Origin: Macrotis lagotis
Taxonomy: Eukaryota; Chordata; Mammalia; Peramelemorphia; Peramelidae
Direction of reading: 5' to 3'
DNA length: 64,000 nucleotides
Assembly: GCF_037893015.1 (NCBI RefSeq)
Contig: NC_133658.1
Coordinates: 17,294,268 to 17,358,267 of the forward strand
Positions 47,373 through 59,249 of this stretch are shown one piece after another. The notes beneath the pieces were generated by a model. The model was not told the DNA's origin. It did no database searches and worked only from the letters and a program-made list of their open reading frames with translations. Every line of letters begins with the position of its first letter. The first letter of the stretch is position 1. The translations under genes were made by a program, and so were the position numbers.

Positions 47373-47572
47373 CTATATACCAATATTTAAGATACTTCTG
47401 TACTAAAGACACAATGAAGAGAGCATTCAAGAAATAGTATCTATATACCAATATTTAAGATACTTCTGTACTAAAGACATTGAAAAGAGCATTCAAGAAA
47501 TAATCTCTATATACCAATATTTAAAATACTTCTGTAATAGGCATAATGAAGAGAGCATTCAAGAAATAGTAT
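47373..47572 (+). repeat. Three-copy 66-68-bp minisatellite
   Basis: Units at 47373-47440, 47441-47506 and 47507-47572 each begin CTATATACCAATATTTAA and contain GAGCATTCAAGAAATA. They differ by a few substitutions and 2-bp indels. Confidence 0.95.
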
Positions 47573-47579
47573 CTCCTTT

Positions 47580-47695
47580 GCTTGACTGTAAGCTCCTTGA
47601 GGACAAGGGCTCTTTCATTGTTTTTATGTTTTCATCACCTACCACAGCCCCTGATCCACAACAGGTTCTAAATAAATGCTTATTGCTTGATTTCT
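47580..47695 (+). mobile_element. L2 LINE 3' end
   Basis: TGTAAGCTCCTTGAGGACAA and TAAATAAATGCTTATTGCTT are the L2 3' terminus, directly following the minisatellite. Confidence 0.7.
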
Positions 47696-47844
47696 CAGTC
47701 AGGATTCAACTGTTGGCTCTGTCACTTCCTACCTAGGCGACCTTGGGCAATCACTCAGTCTATAAATCAAGTGACTGTTTCTTTGTGATTATTTGCTCTT
47801 CTCTAAAAAAAGGAAGTGCTCAGACTTTTTTTTTGGCGGGGGGG

Positions 47845-48060
47845 GGGCAGCCAGTCATTTTCAGTTGTGTCCAACTCAAGACCCCATTTGTTTTCTTGGC
47901 AAAACTATTGGTGTGGTGCCCCATTTCCTCCTCTAGCTCATTTAAGGGACGAGGAAATTGAGGCAGAGTTAAGTGACTTGCCCCGATCACCTGACTGGTA
48001 AGTGTGGGGTTGATCTGAACTCAGGAAGATGAGTCCAGGCTCCACCCACACCACAGTCTG
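47845..48060 (-). mobile_element. MAR1-like SINE (RTE-type tail)
   Basis: TTTTCAGTTGTGTCCAACTC, TTTTCTTGGCAAAACTATTG and GAGGAAATTGAGGCAGAGTT are reverse MAR1-like sequence. Confidence 0.72.
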
Positions 48061-48945
48061 ATTTAGATTACACTGTCAAAGTTTCAGTTTCAGGGGAAGT
48101 CAGGAGGCAGCTAGGTGACTAAATTGACAAAATGCTGGGCCTGGGGACAGGGTTATTATCTGGATTACACAAAACAGTATTTGCAAAGTGCTTGGTGCAG
48201 TCCCTTTCATGGAATGAGATGCCTATTCTATTGCATTCATGGTCTCCTTTTCCATCTGAGGAGTCTACTGATACCATTTCAGAATAATGCTTTTAAGATA
48301 CAAAAAAAAAAAATACAGAGGATTCCAAAGGTTAGTGAAAATTAAAATGTAACCCCCCTGTCTGTATTTACTGATTTCATCTCATTAATGCCCAAACCCC
48401 AGACTAGAAGAGATTTCTTTCAACTCTGCTTATGATGCTCTATGTTCAGAGAGGGGAAATGCCCTGCCCACAGAAAGTGGCACTGTAGAGATGGGCACCA
48501 AAGTACAGAGTTCTTTGTGAAGATTCAGCAGAAAGACCCCTTGGTTTCCTTCCAACTGTATTACAACTTCTCTCCCTTTTTTTCCCATAAGTCCATCAAA
48601 TAGTCTTCTTAGATGGGGGAGGGGGAGGATGAAAGCGGTCTGGGGAGTGAAAGTCCTAAAGAAACTGAGGTGAATAGAGGATTGTGGGAATAAGCAAAAG
48701 CACCAGGTCAAAAGGGGAAACCACTTCATTTTATTTCTAGGGGAAAGTGATGAGCCTTTAGTTTCTCTCTGTTAGACATAAACACATAAACACGGTCTTA
48801 ACCAGGCCAAGGATTAGATTCCCAGTCTTTTCCTGGCATTTCATTCTTTTCGGCTAGTTCTGTCAGAAAATCACTCCCAAGGAGCTGATCTGACCTGAAC
48901 TTGGGCTCAGATCTCTAAGAAATCAAATCTCTAAAATAATAGGTC
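48060..48945. other. Mostly unique intronic sequence
   Basis: No exon or clear repeat was recognised. Weak MIR-like strings are present at 48,380-48,480. Confidence 0.4.
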
Positions 48946-48949
48946 TTGA

Positions 48950-49115
48950 TTGTTGGTAGCATGGTGTGGTGGCAAGAGCACTCCTTATGTAGAGGGAAGC
49001 CTTGGTTTCAAATTCTCTTTGTCATTTACTACCAGTCTGACCTTGGAAGGGTAATTTAATGACTCTGGGTCTCCATTTTCTCTCTTGTTAAGTGACGGAA
49101 CAGAGTTGGATAGTC
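48950..49115 (+). mobile_element. MIR SINE
   Basis: AGCATGGTGTGGTGGCAAGA, TCTGACCTTGGAAGGGTAAT and GGGTCTCCATTTTCTCTCTT are in order. Confidence 0.65.
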
Positions 49116-49124
49116 TTTGTTTTG

Positions 49125-49345
49125 AGAAGGCAACTAGAGATCTGGGCTTGGAGTTAGGAAGACCTGAGTTCAAATCTAGCCTCAGATGCTCAGATGCAAG
49201 TCACTTCATGTCTGACAGTTTCCTCAATTTTAAATTAGGAATAAGAGTATTATCAACCTTCCTAGTAATGTTGTGAGGCTCAAATGAGATATTTATTAAG
49301 TGCTTCAAATATACAAGTCACTTAATAGATGCTTATTCCCTTCCC
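49125..49345 (+). mobile_element. MIR SINE, nearly full length
   Basis: AGACCTGAGTTCAAATCTAG, CAGTTTCCTCAATTTTAAAT, TTGTGAGGCTCAAATGAGAT and CTTAATAGATGCTTATTCCC cover the head, core and 3' part. Confidence 0.75.
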
Positions 49346-49527
49346 TTTCTTCCAGCACAAAATCGTGATAGTTCCTACTTTAATGTTCACAATTAAACAG
49401 TCAGCATTCATAAACATGCTTGCAAATCCTAATATTGTGTTCCATATATGGGTTTATAAATTCAACTGATAAAAACCATGAAGAAGCAATTCCTATCCTG
49501 TAAGAACTTATATTCTATTGGGGGTAG

Positions 49528-49531
<4 letters not shown>

Positions 49532-49576
<45 letters not shown>

Positions 49577-49605
49577 TATGCATATATATATATACACACA
49601 ATACA
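49532..49605. repeat. (TA)n microsatellite
   Basis: Pure TA to about 49,568, then mixed ATAC/ATGC. Confidence 0.95.
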
Positions 49606-49689
49606 TATTATACCTATAATTTAGAAGATAAGGACAATAATACCTATGGGGGAAGGTAGGTGGGAGTATTGGGTGGAGAGGAAGAACTG

Positions 49690-49890
49690 GTTTTTTTGTT
49701 GTCATTGTTCAGTCAAGTATGACTCTTTGTGACCCCATTTGGTATTTTCTTGACTAAGCCCCTGGAGTGATTTGCCATTTCCTTTTCCAGTTCATTTTAT
49801 AAATGAGGAAACTGAGGCAAATGGGGTTAAATGACTTGCCCAACTAAAAAGAGCTCAAATTTGAACTGGCACCTTCCTGACATTATTCAT
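49690..49890 (-). mobile_element. MAR1-like SINE (RTE-type tail)
   Basis: TTGTCATTGTTCAGTCAAGT, TTGTGACCCCATTTGGTATT and ATGAGGAAACTGAGGCAAAT are well preserved in reverse orientation. Confidence 0.8.
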
Positions 49891-50047
49891 TTCACTTTCT
49901 AGAAGCTGGAGCAGAATTAAGAATGGGTTTTTGTAGAAAAAGCTAAGGATTTTAGGAGGCAGAGGTGAACAAGCCTGGATTTCATTTTCAAAACAAATCA
50001 GAACTAAACCCAGCTGGTGGAGGAGGCATTTTATTACCTTTTGAAAA

Positions 50048-50345
50048 ATTAATAATAACAATTCATACTCAGGCAGTGCTTTGAGGTTCATAAATCCCTT
50101 CTCTGGCAACAACCCTATGAGGTAAGGATGGGGGAGGAAGACCAAAGACTGATTCCCATTTCACAGAGTGGGAAACAGAGGTTCAGAGAAATAATCCTAT
50201 CCTTTCTTGAGGACATCTGAGTATTCCTGGGAAGTTCTTTCATGCTTGTCTTTTAATTCGATATCAATTCAACAAACATTCATTATTCTCCTTCTCTGTG
50301 CCCAATACTGTGAGATATTCTGGATATATAAAGACTAAATTGAAA
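50048..50345 (-). mobile_element. MIR remnant followed by L2 fragment
   Basis: AACAACCCTATGAGGTAAGG with GGGAAACAGAGGTTCAGAGA is a reverse MIR to about 50,195. ATTCAACAAACATTCATTAT at about 50,265 is a reverse L2 end. Confidence 0.5.
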
Positions 50346-51199
50346 TGGTTTTTTAAAATACTGTTGTTATATTGAAAATCTGATGGGGTTAAAAGTACAA
50401 AGACCCCAACCTCATATATTTGAATTTTATTCACTTCCCCCTAAAGTCAATCCCCCACAATTATACTGCTCTGGCACCAGGCTTACATTTTTATCTGTTT
50501 TGCTTCTCCTCCTGAGGAAATCCCCATGGAAAGGCAACTGAATTCAGCCGAGGAATTTTGCAAACTCACTCGTCCTTCTCAGAACTGTTCCTGATAAAGC
50601 TAAGCAGATGGGCCCATTTTGACATTGCTCTGTGTGTGTGTGTGTTTTCTTTCTGAAATCCCATGCAGCTAGCTCAGCAGTCATGCCCACTCTGGGGTCA
50701 GTTGACATGTTGATGAAGTCAGCTGATATAATCCAGGTTGATAGTCCTGAGTTTCTAGGGAATAGAGGCCTCAGAACTGCTTGAGACCCAAGTCATCTCT
50801 AGCAATGCCAAGACATTATGAAGATGTAAACAATATTACAGTAATGGGAGAATTAAGAGAATGAGAGATGGAGAGAAAGCAAGAAAAAAAAGACAGAAAC
50901 GAGAGATGTAGAGACAGAGAGACAGAGGCAGACAGATAGAGAAAGACAAATTGAGAAAGATAAAGAGAAACAGACAAATAGACTAACAGTTGGTCAGAAT
51001 TTTTATTAGTGTTAATCTTGGGTTGGATCAAAAATTTCAAAAAAAAATCTAATGTAACTTCAAAGGCAATAGGCAAAATATCTTTTAAAAAAATTCCAGT
51101 GGTTAAATTTGACTTTTCAGAAGCTTTTTCCTCTACTATTTTCAGCTGATTTAGTGAAAGTTCTCTCAAGAGCCTGTTTAGTGAAAGTTCATAGCATCT

Positions 51200-51322
51200 C
51201 TCAGATTGTACAGCCCAGAGGGCAGAGCCTCCTCCTATTTCTCACAGTGTCTCCCCTAAGTCCTTGCATGGGGCCTTGCATACAGAATAGATAATGTGTG
51301 TTTATTGAATTGAGTTGACTTG
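51200..51322 (+). mobile_element. L2 LINE 3' end remnant
   Basis: CAGCCCAGAGGGCAGAGCCT and GTGTTTATTGAATTGAGTTG fit the L2 terminus. Confidence 0.5.
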
Positions 51323-52069
51323 ACTTTCTCTGGTACATTTCACAATTAGGACTCTTTACAATGATGGTTCCTCATTCATTAAAGCTCTGAATTGTGGTGT
51401 GGAGTAGATCTGGTTTTGATTTACATCCACAAGGTAGTAAATGGAGGACTGGGGACTGGGGGGGGGGGAGGAGGGAAGTGTAAACAGATGATAGAGAATT
51501 GTGCTGAAAATCAGTGTCAACTGAGGATTAGACCGTGGGGCTGCCGGCACCATATGTACCATGCAAGGAGTTGGGTGACTCAGGAGCAAGGCGTCTCTTT
51601 CTAGGCCTTCTGATTCAGCTCTGCAAAATAAAGACAATAATACTTAGAATTATGAGAATTATGAGATGCCTAGGTTGAAGGGACTAAGGTGTCATCCAGT
51701 CCAAACCTATGAGTTTTACTAATAGGGAACTATTGGTCCTGAGAAACTCAGGGATTTGGTCTTAATTAGGAAGGATTTCACTCAAAGTTCTCTGAAGTCA
51801 TAGCCATTCCTCTTCTTAGATGACATGTCACAACCATTGAAATCACTGCCAAATTGATGGTGCTTAACTTTTCCCTTGACCATACGGACAACAGTTTTTT
51901 CTATTTCAGTCATTTCAGAATTACATCCCTGGCCAAATCTGAACAGTTCCCCAATATGGTAATAGCACCAGGACTGGAGTGAGTGTGGGCTGGAGACTCT
52001 GGGGTTGAAAATAGTCAGAAGAGATTCAGAAATCTGGACTTTCTTTAAGCAGGGGCAGATTACACATGG

Positions 52070-52145
52070 TAGAGTACATCTTCATATCCATAGCTCGTAG
52101 CTCACACATTGTAGATTCTCATAATAAATACTTGTTGAGTTGTGT
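52070..52145 (+). mobile_element. L2 LINE 3' end remnant
   Basis: CATTGTAGATTCTCATAATA and AATACTTGTTGAGTTG match the L2 3' end. Confidence 0.5.
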
Positions 52146-52249
52146 CTCCAATTTATCTCTCACATCCGGGTTATTTTTGATGATTTGGCTAAAATTCCCA
52201 GGGGTTACCTGAACATTTTGCTCTCCTAAGATCCAATCCAATGCAATCT

Positions 52250-52720
52250 AATCTAATTTTATTCAACAAATATTTATTTCCTACTATGTGCAAAGCTCCA
52301 TAAGTATTAGGAATACAAGACAACTAAAAAAAAAACAAAATCAGACCCATAGTTCTAGCTGAGCAGAGGAACGAATTGAATGAATGAGTGAAAAAATAAA
52401 AGCAAACACTTCCTATGTTCTAAGCTGTCTAAGATAAAATGTAAGACTTGTATATACATATATATATATGTCAATGTATGATATTTTGATGATGAAGAAG
52501 AGGATGCTCATGGCTTGGTGGGTCAGGAAACACCCTGCCAGTTAGCAACTGGCACTGTAGCTGAGCATTGAAAGAAGTTAAGGATTCTAAAAAGGAGAGG
52601 TGTACTGGGTTTTTGGAATGTCAATCTGCAAAGGCTCAGAGGTGGGAAATGGAATGCTAAGTTCAGAACAAAATAAGCAGACTGATTTGGTTGGAATATA
52701 AGGCTCGAAGGGAGGAAGGA
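52250..52720 (-). mobile_element. L2-like LINE remnant
   Basis: TTCAACAAATATTTATTTCC and TACTATGTGCAAAGCTCCAT, with the later AATCTGCAAAGGCTCAGAGG, read as reverse L2. Confidence 0.5.
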
Positions 52721-52839
52721 TTGGAATACATATAGAGAGGTTTTTCTATCAGTTTTCCCTAATTTTTCATACTCTGTTCTCCTTGTTTCTAAAACTTGAA
52801 CAAACCCTGGATTAAGGATCTCTTAGTCCTTCCTACATT

Positions 52840-53110
52840 TATGAAGAAATATAATCATACTTTCAGTTCTATATTATTTTCTTTGCAATTAACCATAACA
52901 AAGTCTGACCTGGATCAAAGATGTACAGATTGGATGGCTTCTTGATAAAAATGCTTGCTAAATTGAGGAGAAAATGAACTTCCCCTGATGTCCAGTATAT
53001 TCCTGGACTGTCAAGGTGGCCTGTGTTCATTTCCCACAAATTGTTTTTGCTTGTTTGTTGTATTAGCCTAAACCAACTCCAATTAGAAAGGTGCATCTGT
53101 CACCTTGGAA
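52840..53110. promoter_or_regulatory. Possible conserved element before exon 6
   Basis: Repeat-free AT-rich block with a TCF/LEF-type GATCAAAG at about 52,914 and CATCTGTCACC (MEIS/TGIF-like TGACAG core on the reverse strand) at about 53,093. Conservation is untested. Confidence 0.3.
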
Positions 53111-53189
53111 ATGTACATAAAGCATTCTACAGTTAAACTAACATGACTTGGATCATCCATACCACTGGTTCTCTCTGTTTGTATTGATT

Positions 53190-53510
53190 CTCCCTCCTTC
53201 CCTCCCTCCCTCCTTTCCTTCCTTCCTTCCTTCCTTCCTTCCTTCCTTCCTTCCTTCCTTCCTTCCTTCCTTCCTTCCTTCCTTCCTTCCTTCCTTCCTT
53301 CTTTCCTTCCTTCCTTCTTTCCTTCCTGCCTTCCTTCCTTCCTGCCTTCCTACCTGCCTTTCTTCCTTCCTTCCCTTTCATTCATTCTTTCTTTCTTCCC
53401 TCTTCCCCTCCCTTGCTTCTTTCTCCTCTTTCCTTCTATCCCTTTTCTCCTTCCTTCCTTCCTTCCTTCCTTCCTTCCTTCCTTCCTTCCTTCTTTCCTT
53501 CCTTCCTCTA
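53190..53510. repeat. (TTCC)n tetranucleotide tract
   Basis: Two pure TTCC blocks (about 53,215-53,330 and 53,450-53,495) joined by diverged pyrimidine sequence. It lies 400 bp before exon 6. Confidence 0.96.
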
Positions 53511-53921
53511 CTAGGCTCCTGGTATGGTATGAGGCTCTTCAGGGTTAAATAAAGAATTATAACACCACCCTTACCCTAGGAGTTCAAAGTCTCCTTGTAA
53601 AGTCCCAGATTCAGAAATTAGCAAAGCTAGAAGGAATTTCAGAGGCTCCAGTTCAGAAGAGACAAATTCAGAAAAGGGAAGTGATTGACTTGCCCACTGT
53701 CACTTAGTAGGTTCATGCCGAATTAGGACAAAACCTGAGGGCTCTTGCCTGATGATCCACAACTCTTGTCCCTGTACCAGAGGCTCAGGGACTGTTTGTG
53801 ATTTAATTAGGACTCGTGTGAATTGCTCAATGTCTTCAAAGATTGCTCTGGGGATGGCCAGGGACCCTTGAAGGTGTAGATTTAAACACATTTTTGTTTC
53901 CTTCCCGTCCTTTCTTTATAG

Positions 53922-53990
53922 TCGATGCTGTGAGAAGAAGAGCTGTGGCAACCGGAATGAGACTCCTTCTGACCCGGTCATCATTGACAG
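53922..53990 (+). CDS. EBF2: EBF2 coding exon 6 (second half of zinc knuckle)
   Basis: The exon completes Ser161 and encodes [20 protein letters not shown] and then ID, ending with two bases of codon 184 (Arg expected). Cys163 and Cys169 are the last two zinc ligands. Arg162 corresponds to EBF1/EBF3 Arg163, a DNA-contact residue that is mutated in human EBF3 disease. The acceptor is TCTTTATAG|TCG and the donor ACAG|GTAGGG. This exon stands alone, 10.4 kb beyond exon 5, with a long intron after it. Confidence 0.97.
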
Positions 53991-53999
53991 GTAGGGGAG

Positions 54000-54800
54000 A
54001 AATGCTTTCCAAATTGATTTTGTTTTCCTTTGCTCATGAAGTTCAAGGTTGGTTCCCTCTCTTCTGGCACTGCATTGTTGGGTAGGTACTGAGAGGCCTG
54101 TAGGGCCCTAGAAAAAGTGGAAGTTGGCTCTCATCATTTCAGTTAGATGGTCCTTGGAGGAACCAATACTTTCAATTGCACTCTTGGTTTCCCTTTCCTG
54201 AATACTAATTTCAACACTTGTGATATGTGTTAGGAGTCCATGACAGCAGCATTCTAGAAGGGGTATCATTTCAGGGGTTGGTCATTGCCTTTGTTAGTGA
54301 GTTTAGGGGTTGTGGTTGGATTCAAAGAGTAGGCCAAACTGATTTTTGAGGTTTGGGGTTGGGTGTGGGGGGAGGAAATAGACTCTATCCTCCATTAAAT
54401 CTGGTTTTCTGATTTTTCTTGGGATGCTGAGCTGAGGACTGCTCACTATGCCATGTTCTAATGGGGAAAGATTCTTTTGGACCAAGGACTGGAGGATGAT
54501 TTTTATATTTTGCTTTTTTTCTAACATGGGAAATAGAGCTAGGCAAACCAGCAAAGCCAAACAAAATCATCCTTCTGAGAAGGCAAAATCCTGAGGAAAA
54601 CCCATTTCCTGTTCTCCATCTCTCAGTTCTTTTTCAGTCTTTAAATCAGGAATTCTCAGCCTTTGCAAGAAAGAAGACCCCTAAAAATACTCCCCCACAT
54701 TTCACATGAGAGCTGTGTTATTGTTAGCATATTGATTGAGTTGGTAAAAAGCAAATATGTATTCAGTAACACTTTGGAATGAATTTGTATTTTAATTACC
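54000..54800. other. Unique intronic sequence
   Basis: No exon or clear repeat was recognised. Confidence 0.45.
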
Positions 54801-54806
54801 ATGTGA

Positions 54807-54920
54807 GAGGCAGCTTGGTATAATAGAGAGCTAAACTGGGAACCAGGGAGACCTGAGTTCAAGTGCTCTCTCGGAAATATTCTGTGTGCCCCTGGGCAAA
54901 TCACTTGGTTTCTTTTTGCC
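54807..54920 (+). mobile_element. MIR/CORE-SINE head
   Basis: GAGGCAGCTTGGTATAATAG, GAGACCTGAGTTCAAGTGCT and CCCCTGGGCAAATCACTTGG are in order. Confidence 0.65.
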
Positions 54921-54924
54921 ACAA

Positions 54925-56195
54925 AAATATCTCTCTAAGACTATCCATTGCAGAACAGACTGGTTCCTTAAACTAATTCCCTAAATCAGGGAAATTTCAG
55001 GCCTAGTCCCCACCCTTCTTCATCATAACAACCCTGTATACCTCTGAAAAAACAGTTACATATAATATTCTAGTACCAATACTGTAAGATATAGAAGAAT
55101 TACTGATTGGCATCCATGAAGGGAGTTTCCCACACAAGGGGTTCCCCATGTCCATGATTTCACAGATTTAGAGCCTCATCACAGTAATGAATGAGACCCA
55201 TTCAGTCTAGAGAAGGTTGGTTGACTTATTTATGACCTTGCCTCATTTTCATGAAATGCACCCCTTGTAATAAATTCTGACTTTGTCAGATCCATGGGTT
55301 GAGTTTCACTGCCATCAGCTGTTATCCTCAGTCCTTGATTACTTCTGCTAGACATGAATGGTGTTCAGAAGCATTTGAAAGCCACGTTGATCATATGGAG
55401 GAGGGCAGAGCTAAGAAAAGTAGGAGGGGAGTAGCAATGAGACAAATTATGCTCAATATATCATGAAAACTTTGGACCTAGTAGAGTTGTTCCAGAAGGA
55501 AAGGATGTCCATAAGAGCAGGTGGGATCTGCCTTTGGAGGACTGTGAGTGGAGGCTGGATTGTGAGCTGAATGTGTCAATGGGTTGGACCCTACTAATTC
55601 TCTAAGATTCAACAATTCTACTTCGTCTGGTCCAACAGTAGGACCTTGAGATCACAGCTAGCATGGACCCTGTCAGGGCTAAATGAAAAATACCAGTACC
55701 AGAGTACGAAATTCTGGGTCTAAAATCTCCCTTCCCAGTTTCCTTGTGAATATTATCCTATAGGAAGAGGAAGGTGGAGACAAGGTTCCTGAGCCTGTCT
55801 TAGTTTGGTGGCCTTAAACTGGTCACTTAGGATACTCTTCCTTAATTATTCTCCCCCAAATTCTTGTGGGAAAGACAAGCTTATCAGATTTAGACCCTGT
55901 TACCAATAGAAGAATGAGAGCTCTAATATACCCCATTCTGAGATGGGGTCCTGTAGAGTTTATATAGTGTAGATGTTGCAAGACTACCAGCCAGGCAAGT
56001 TGGAAAGTGGGGCATTGCATGGGACTTAGAGATGATCTCTGAGATCTCTTCAACTCTGAACCTCTGTGATTTGGAGATTTCGGGAACTTTCTGGAGTCAG
56101 GTTCATCATAGGCCCAGAGACTCTTGGGAAAAGAGGGTGGGATGATATAGGGTATCTATCCCACATTTATCATTATTTATAGTTTGAAGATTAGG
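54925..56195. other. Mostly unique intronic sequence
   Basis: No exon or confident repeat was recognised over about 1.3 kb. Confidence 0.4.
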
Positions 56196-56199
56196 AGAT

Positions 56200-56310
56200 T
56201 TGGCTTTGAAAGACCTCAGAGACCATCTTAGTATTTTACAGATGAGCCCAAGGTCACAATAGTATTAAAATCCATGCCCTTGATTCTAAATCCAATAGTC
56301 TTCTCCCTGT
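56200..56310 (-). mobile_element. MIR SINE remnant
   Basis: TATTTTACAGATGAGCCCAA and CTTCTCCCTGTACCACTGCA indicate a reverse MIR. Confidence 0.45.
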
Positions 56311-56429
56311 ACCACTGCATGCAAATCCAATTTCAGAAGGATATCTGCAATCTCATAGGTTTTTCTCAGATCATATGAACAACATCATATACTTGTGGAG
56401 GTAGAAAGTTCTTAAAGACCATTTCATTC

Positions 56430-58385
56430 AAAAGAATTACAAAATTTTTTTTTCAAAGATTCATCTTCTTTCCCTCCCACTCCCTCTACCCCCTCAATGA
56501 ACAAGCAAGAAAATCAAAATCCCTACTACGTCCATGTAGAATCAAGCAAGAGAGATCCGGGTATTGGCCATGTCCAAAAAAAAATGTGTTTTAATTTTTC
56601 CTTTGAGTCCATTCCATCTCTATGAGAAATGGAGACTTTTCTTCCCTCATTTTATTTAATTTTTAAAAAATAGATTCTTTTTGTTTTTGTAGTGAAATCA
56701 ATTTCCAATACATCTGTCTCCCTACTCCATGAAGCCAACAACCAAAACAGAGATCAAACAATATTCCTCACTGGACTTTAGAGTTCCGTGTCTCTCTGTC
56801 TAGTTGAGAGATATATGTTTCATCTATTCTATTCTGAGAATGGACTTAATTAGGGTTGTTTTTGTGTATATCATTATGGCCATTGTGTTTATTGTTCTCC
56901 AGTTTTTGATGACCACACTCGGCATTGGTTTGTGAAGCCTACCCATGTTACACTTCTATGAATTCCTTAAATTCATTGTTTCTCTTTAAAAATAATTTTT
57001 ATCACTCTTTTGTTTGGCTGTGACCAACATTTCTCAATATATTGCCTGCCCTCTACTTCTTGAAGAGAGTTATTCCTTTTTGGATAAATACCAGAATAAG
57101 GTTGGACCTGTGATTTCATTGGCATACCCAGATGAGGAAGCTCCCTCTGCCACTGCATGGTAACATATTATCTGAAATTTATACTCTTTAGAGAGTATTC
57201 CAGAGTTCTTGGAAAAGAAATGGTGTGACTAGGCATATGAATTGAATCCAGGTCTTTCTAGCTTTGAGTCTGGTTCTCTATTCATTAGGCCAGAAGGTCT
57301 CTCACCACTTAGAACAAAGAATATATAAAGCAAATAGACAATTAAAAAAAAAAAACCTAACCAACAGATTCCCAAAGTCTGACCAAACCCATACTCTCCC
57401 AGCTCTGTAGAAAGTTAGGAAGGTGCCTTCTCATATCTCTTCTCTGGGGTTAAGTTTGGTTATTATAATTTCATGGAAGTTTCCATTGTTTTGCTGTGAT
57501 TGTTTTATCCCCTTTTATGATTATAGTCTTTGTGTATATTGTTTTTCTGGTTTTATTTACTTTGCATCAGTTCATGAAATCTTTCCATGCTTCTCTCCAT
57601 TCATCATAGTCCTCATTTCTTAGGGAGCAATTCTGTTTCATTATATTCATATAGCACATTTAAAAAATTCAATATTCTTTTGTTTTCAGTTCCAAATTTT
57701 CTCCTGCCTTCTTGCCTTCTCACCCATTGAGAAGGAAAGAAAAATAAAACCCATTACAAATATATTTAGGTATGTAATACAAATTTCTTCACTTGCCAGA
57801 TTCCAAGAATAAAAGGAAAGAAAACAGAAGAAAATATGTTTTGATCTGGTTTTTGAATTCATTAGTTCTTTATCTGGAGGTAGATAGCACATTTCAATTT
57901 TAGTCCTTTGGATTTATGGTTGCTTATTGTGTTGATCAGAGTAGCTAAGTCTTTCTTTACGATATTGCTGTTCTATATAAATTGCTTTCTGATTCTTCTC
58001 ACTTCATTTTATGCAGCATCGTTTTAATTGAATAAAATTTCAACTTAAGCAGCATACATAGCAATATTTCCCAATTAAAATGAACTCCCCCTTTTTTCCA
58101 GTTTTTGACTGTCCTCCAAATACTTCTGCAAATGTGTTTTGGGTCCATGAAACTCTTCTTTCTGGCTTGGACTTCTTTGAGGTCTATGCCTGGAAGTAGG
58201 GTCCTTAGGTTGAATGGTATGAATAGGTCATTGATTTTTCTCAAAGAACTCTAAATTATTTCATGAATTTGTTGGATGAGTTTATCGTTCCACCCACAAG
58301 GTATTAGTGTGCCTGCTTTTCCACAGATCCTCCAGCACTCACTGGTTCTGTCTTTGTTTATCTCTGATATGTTGATAGAGCCCCC
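56430..58385 (-). mobile_element. L1-derived sequence (3' region), at least two blocks
   Basis: The right block (about 57,390-58,385) includes GGAAGTAGGGTCCTTAGGTT and TTTATCGTTCCACCCACAAG, then TTTTCCACAGATCCTCCAGC. These parallel the reverse complement of the mammalian L1 3' region. The left block (about 56,430-57,180) shares text order with it, such as a TTTTGTGTATAT string and a CAAGCAAGAAAATCAAAATC segment. No long ORF survives. Confidence 0.55.
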
Positions 58386-58684
58386 TCCCTTTAAAGAGAA
58401 AGAACCTGAATATGGAAGAGACTCTACAATTTAGTGAAGGTCAGAGAGTGTTAGTGGATGAACTAAGACTGAATTTCAGACTTCTTCACCTCCAAAACTG
58501 GTACATTTCTCACCTCACTGTTCTGTCTTTCTTAGAGTTTTCCTTACCTCAAACAGAGGTTATGTTAGTGAGACCTGAATAACATGCCCATCTATTTTCT
58601 CCCTACTTCTGAGGATGAAGGATAGAGAGAAACTTCCTCAAAACTGGATTGTATTCATTGATATAATGAGAACATTGAATTTCA

Positions 58685-58815
58685 AGACAAAGAAAGGGAT
58701 TCAGATGCTGTGAGGTAGGTCACTTAACAACCGTGTGCCTCAGTTTCCTCTCAGTAAAATGGAGGGAGGTTAGGTTAGATGACCTCTCAGGGGTATTCTA
58801 ACTCTGTATATAGCC
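58685..58815 (+). mobile_element. MIR SINE
   Basis: GTGTGCCTCAGTTTCCTCTC and TTAGATGACCTCTCAGGGGT are MIR strings. Confidence 0.65.
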
Positions 58816-59249
58816 AAGTAGCTCTGACCTTTAGTCCTTTATGAGAACTGGAAATCTTAGCCTCCCTCTGAGATATTTATCTAGTCCCTTTCATCAGCAT
58901 GCCTTTCCATAAGGCACTCCAACTTCATCCCTGTTTCTCTACTAATAAACACTCTGTAAACCAGCTTCAAAAAGTGCTTTCCAACCCATAAATGGTAACC
59001 AATACCTTCCATTCCACATATATGTTCTGGAATTTAACTTCAGTTTAATACAAAATCTGTAATATACACCCTACAAATATTACCAAGTCTATGTTTTCCC
59101 TCACACCAATGCACATGTAAGAGGCAGGAAATTATGGAACTTTACATTTCTGAGAAGGGTAGTGGATAGCCCCATTGGGCACATGCATGCTTGGGCTGGG
59201 GAGTCTGAGATCCTTGCAAGAAAGTGGAAGTTGTTTCTTGGTAACCTAT

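Larger units (their letters stand above)
43546..53921 (+). other. EBF2: EBF2 intron 5 (10,376 bp)
   Basis: This GT-AG intron separates the two halves of the zinc knuckle. The first 2.2 kb is free of interspersed repeats. G/C homopolymers cluster at 44.4-46.2 kb, possible conserved segments lie at 45.4-45.6 and 46.7-47.0 kb, a 3-copy minisatellite at 47.37-47.57 kb, then MIR, L2 and MAR1-like repeats and a large TTCC tract before exon 6. Confidence 0.85.
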
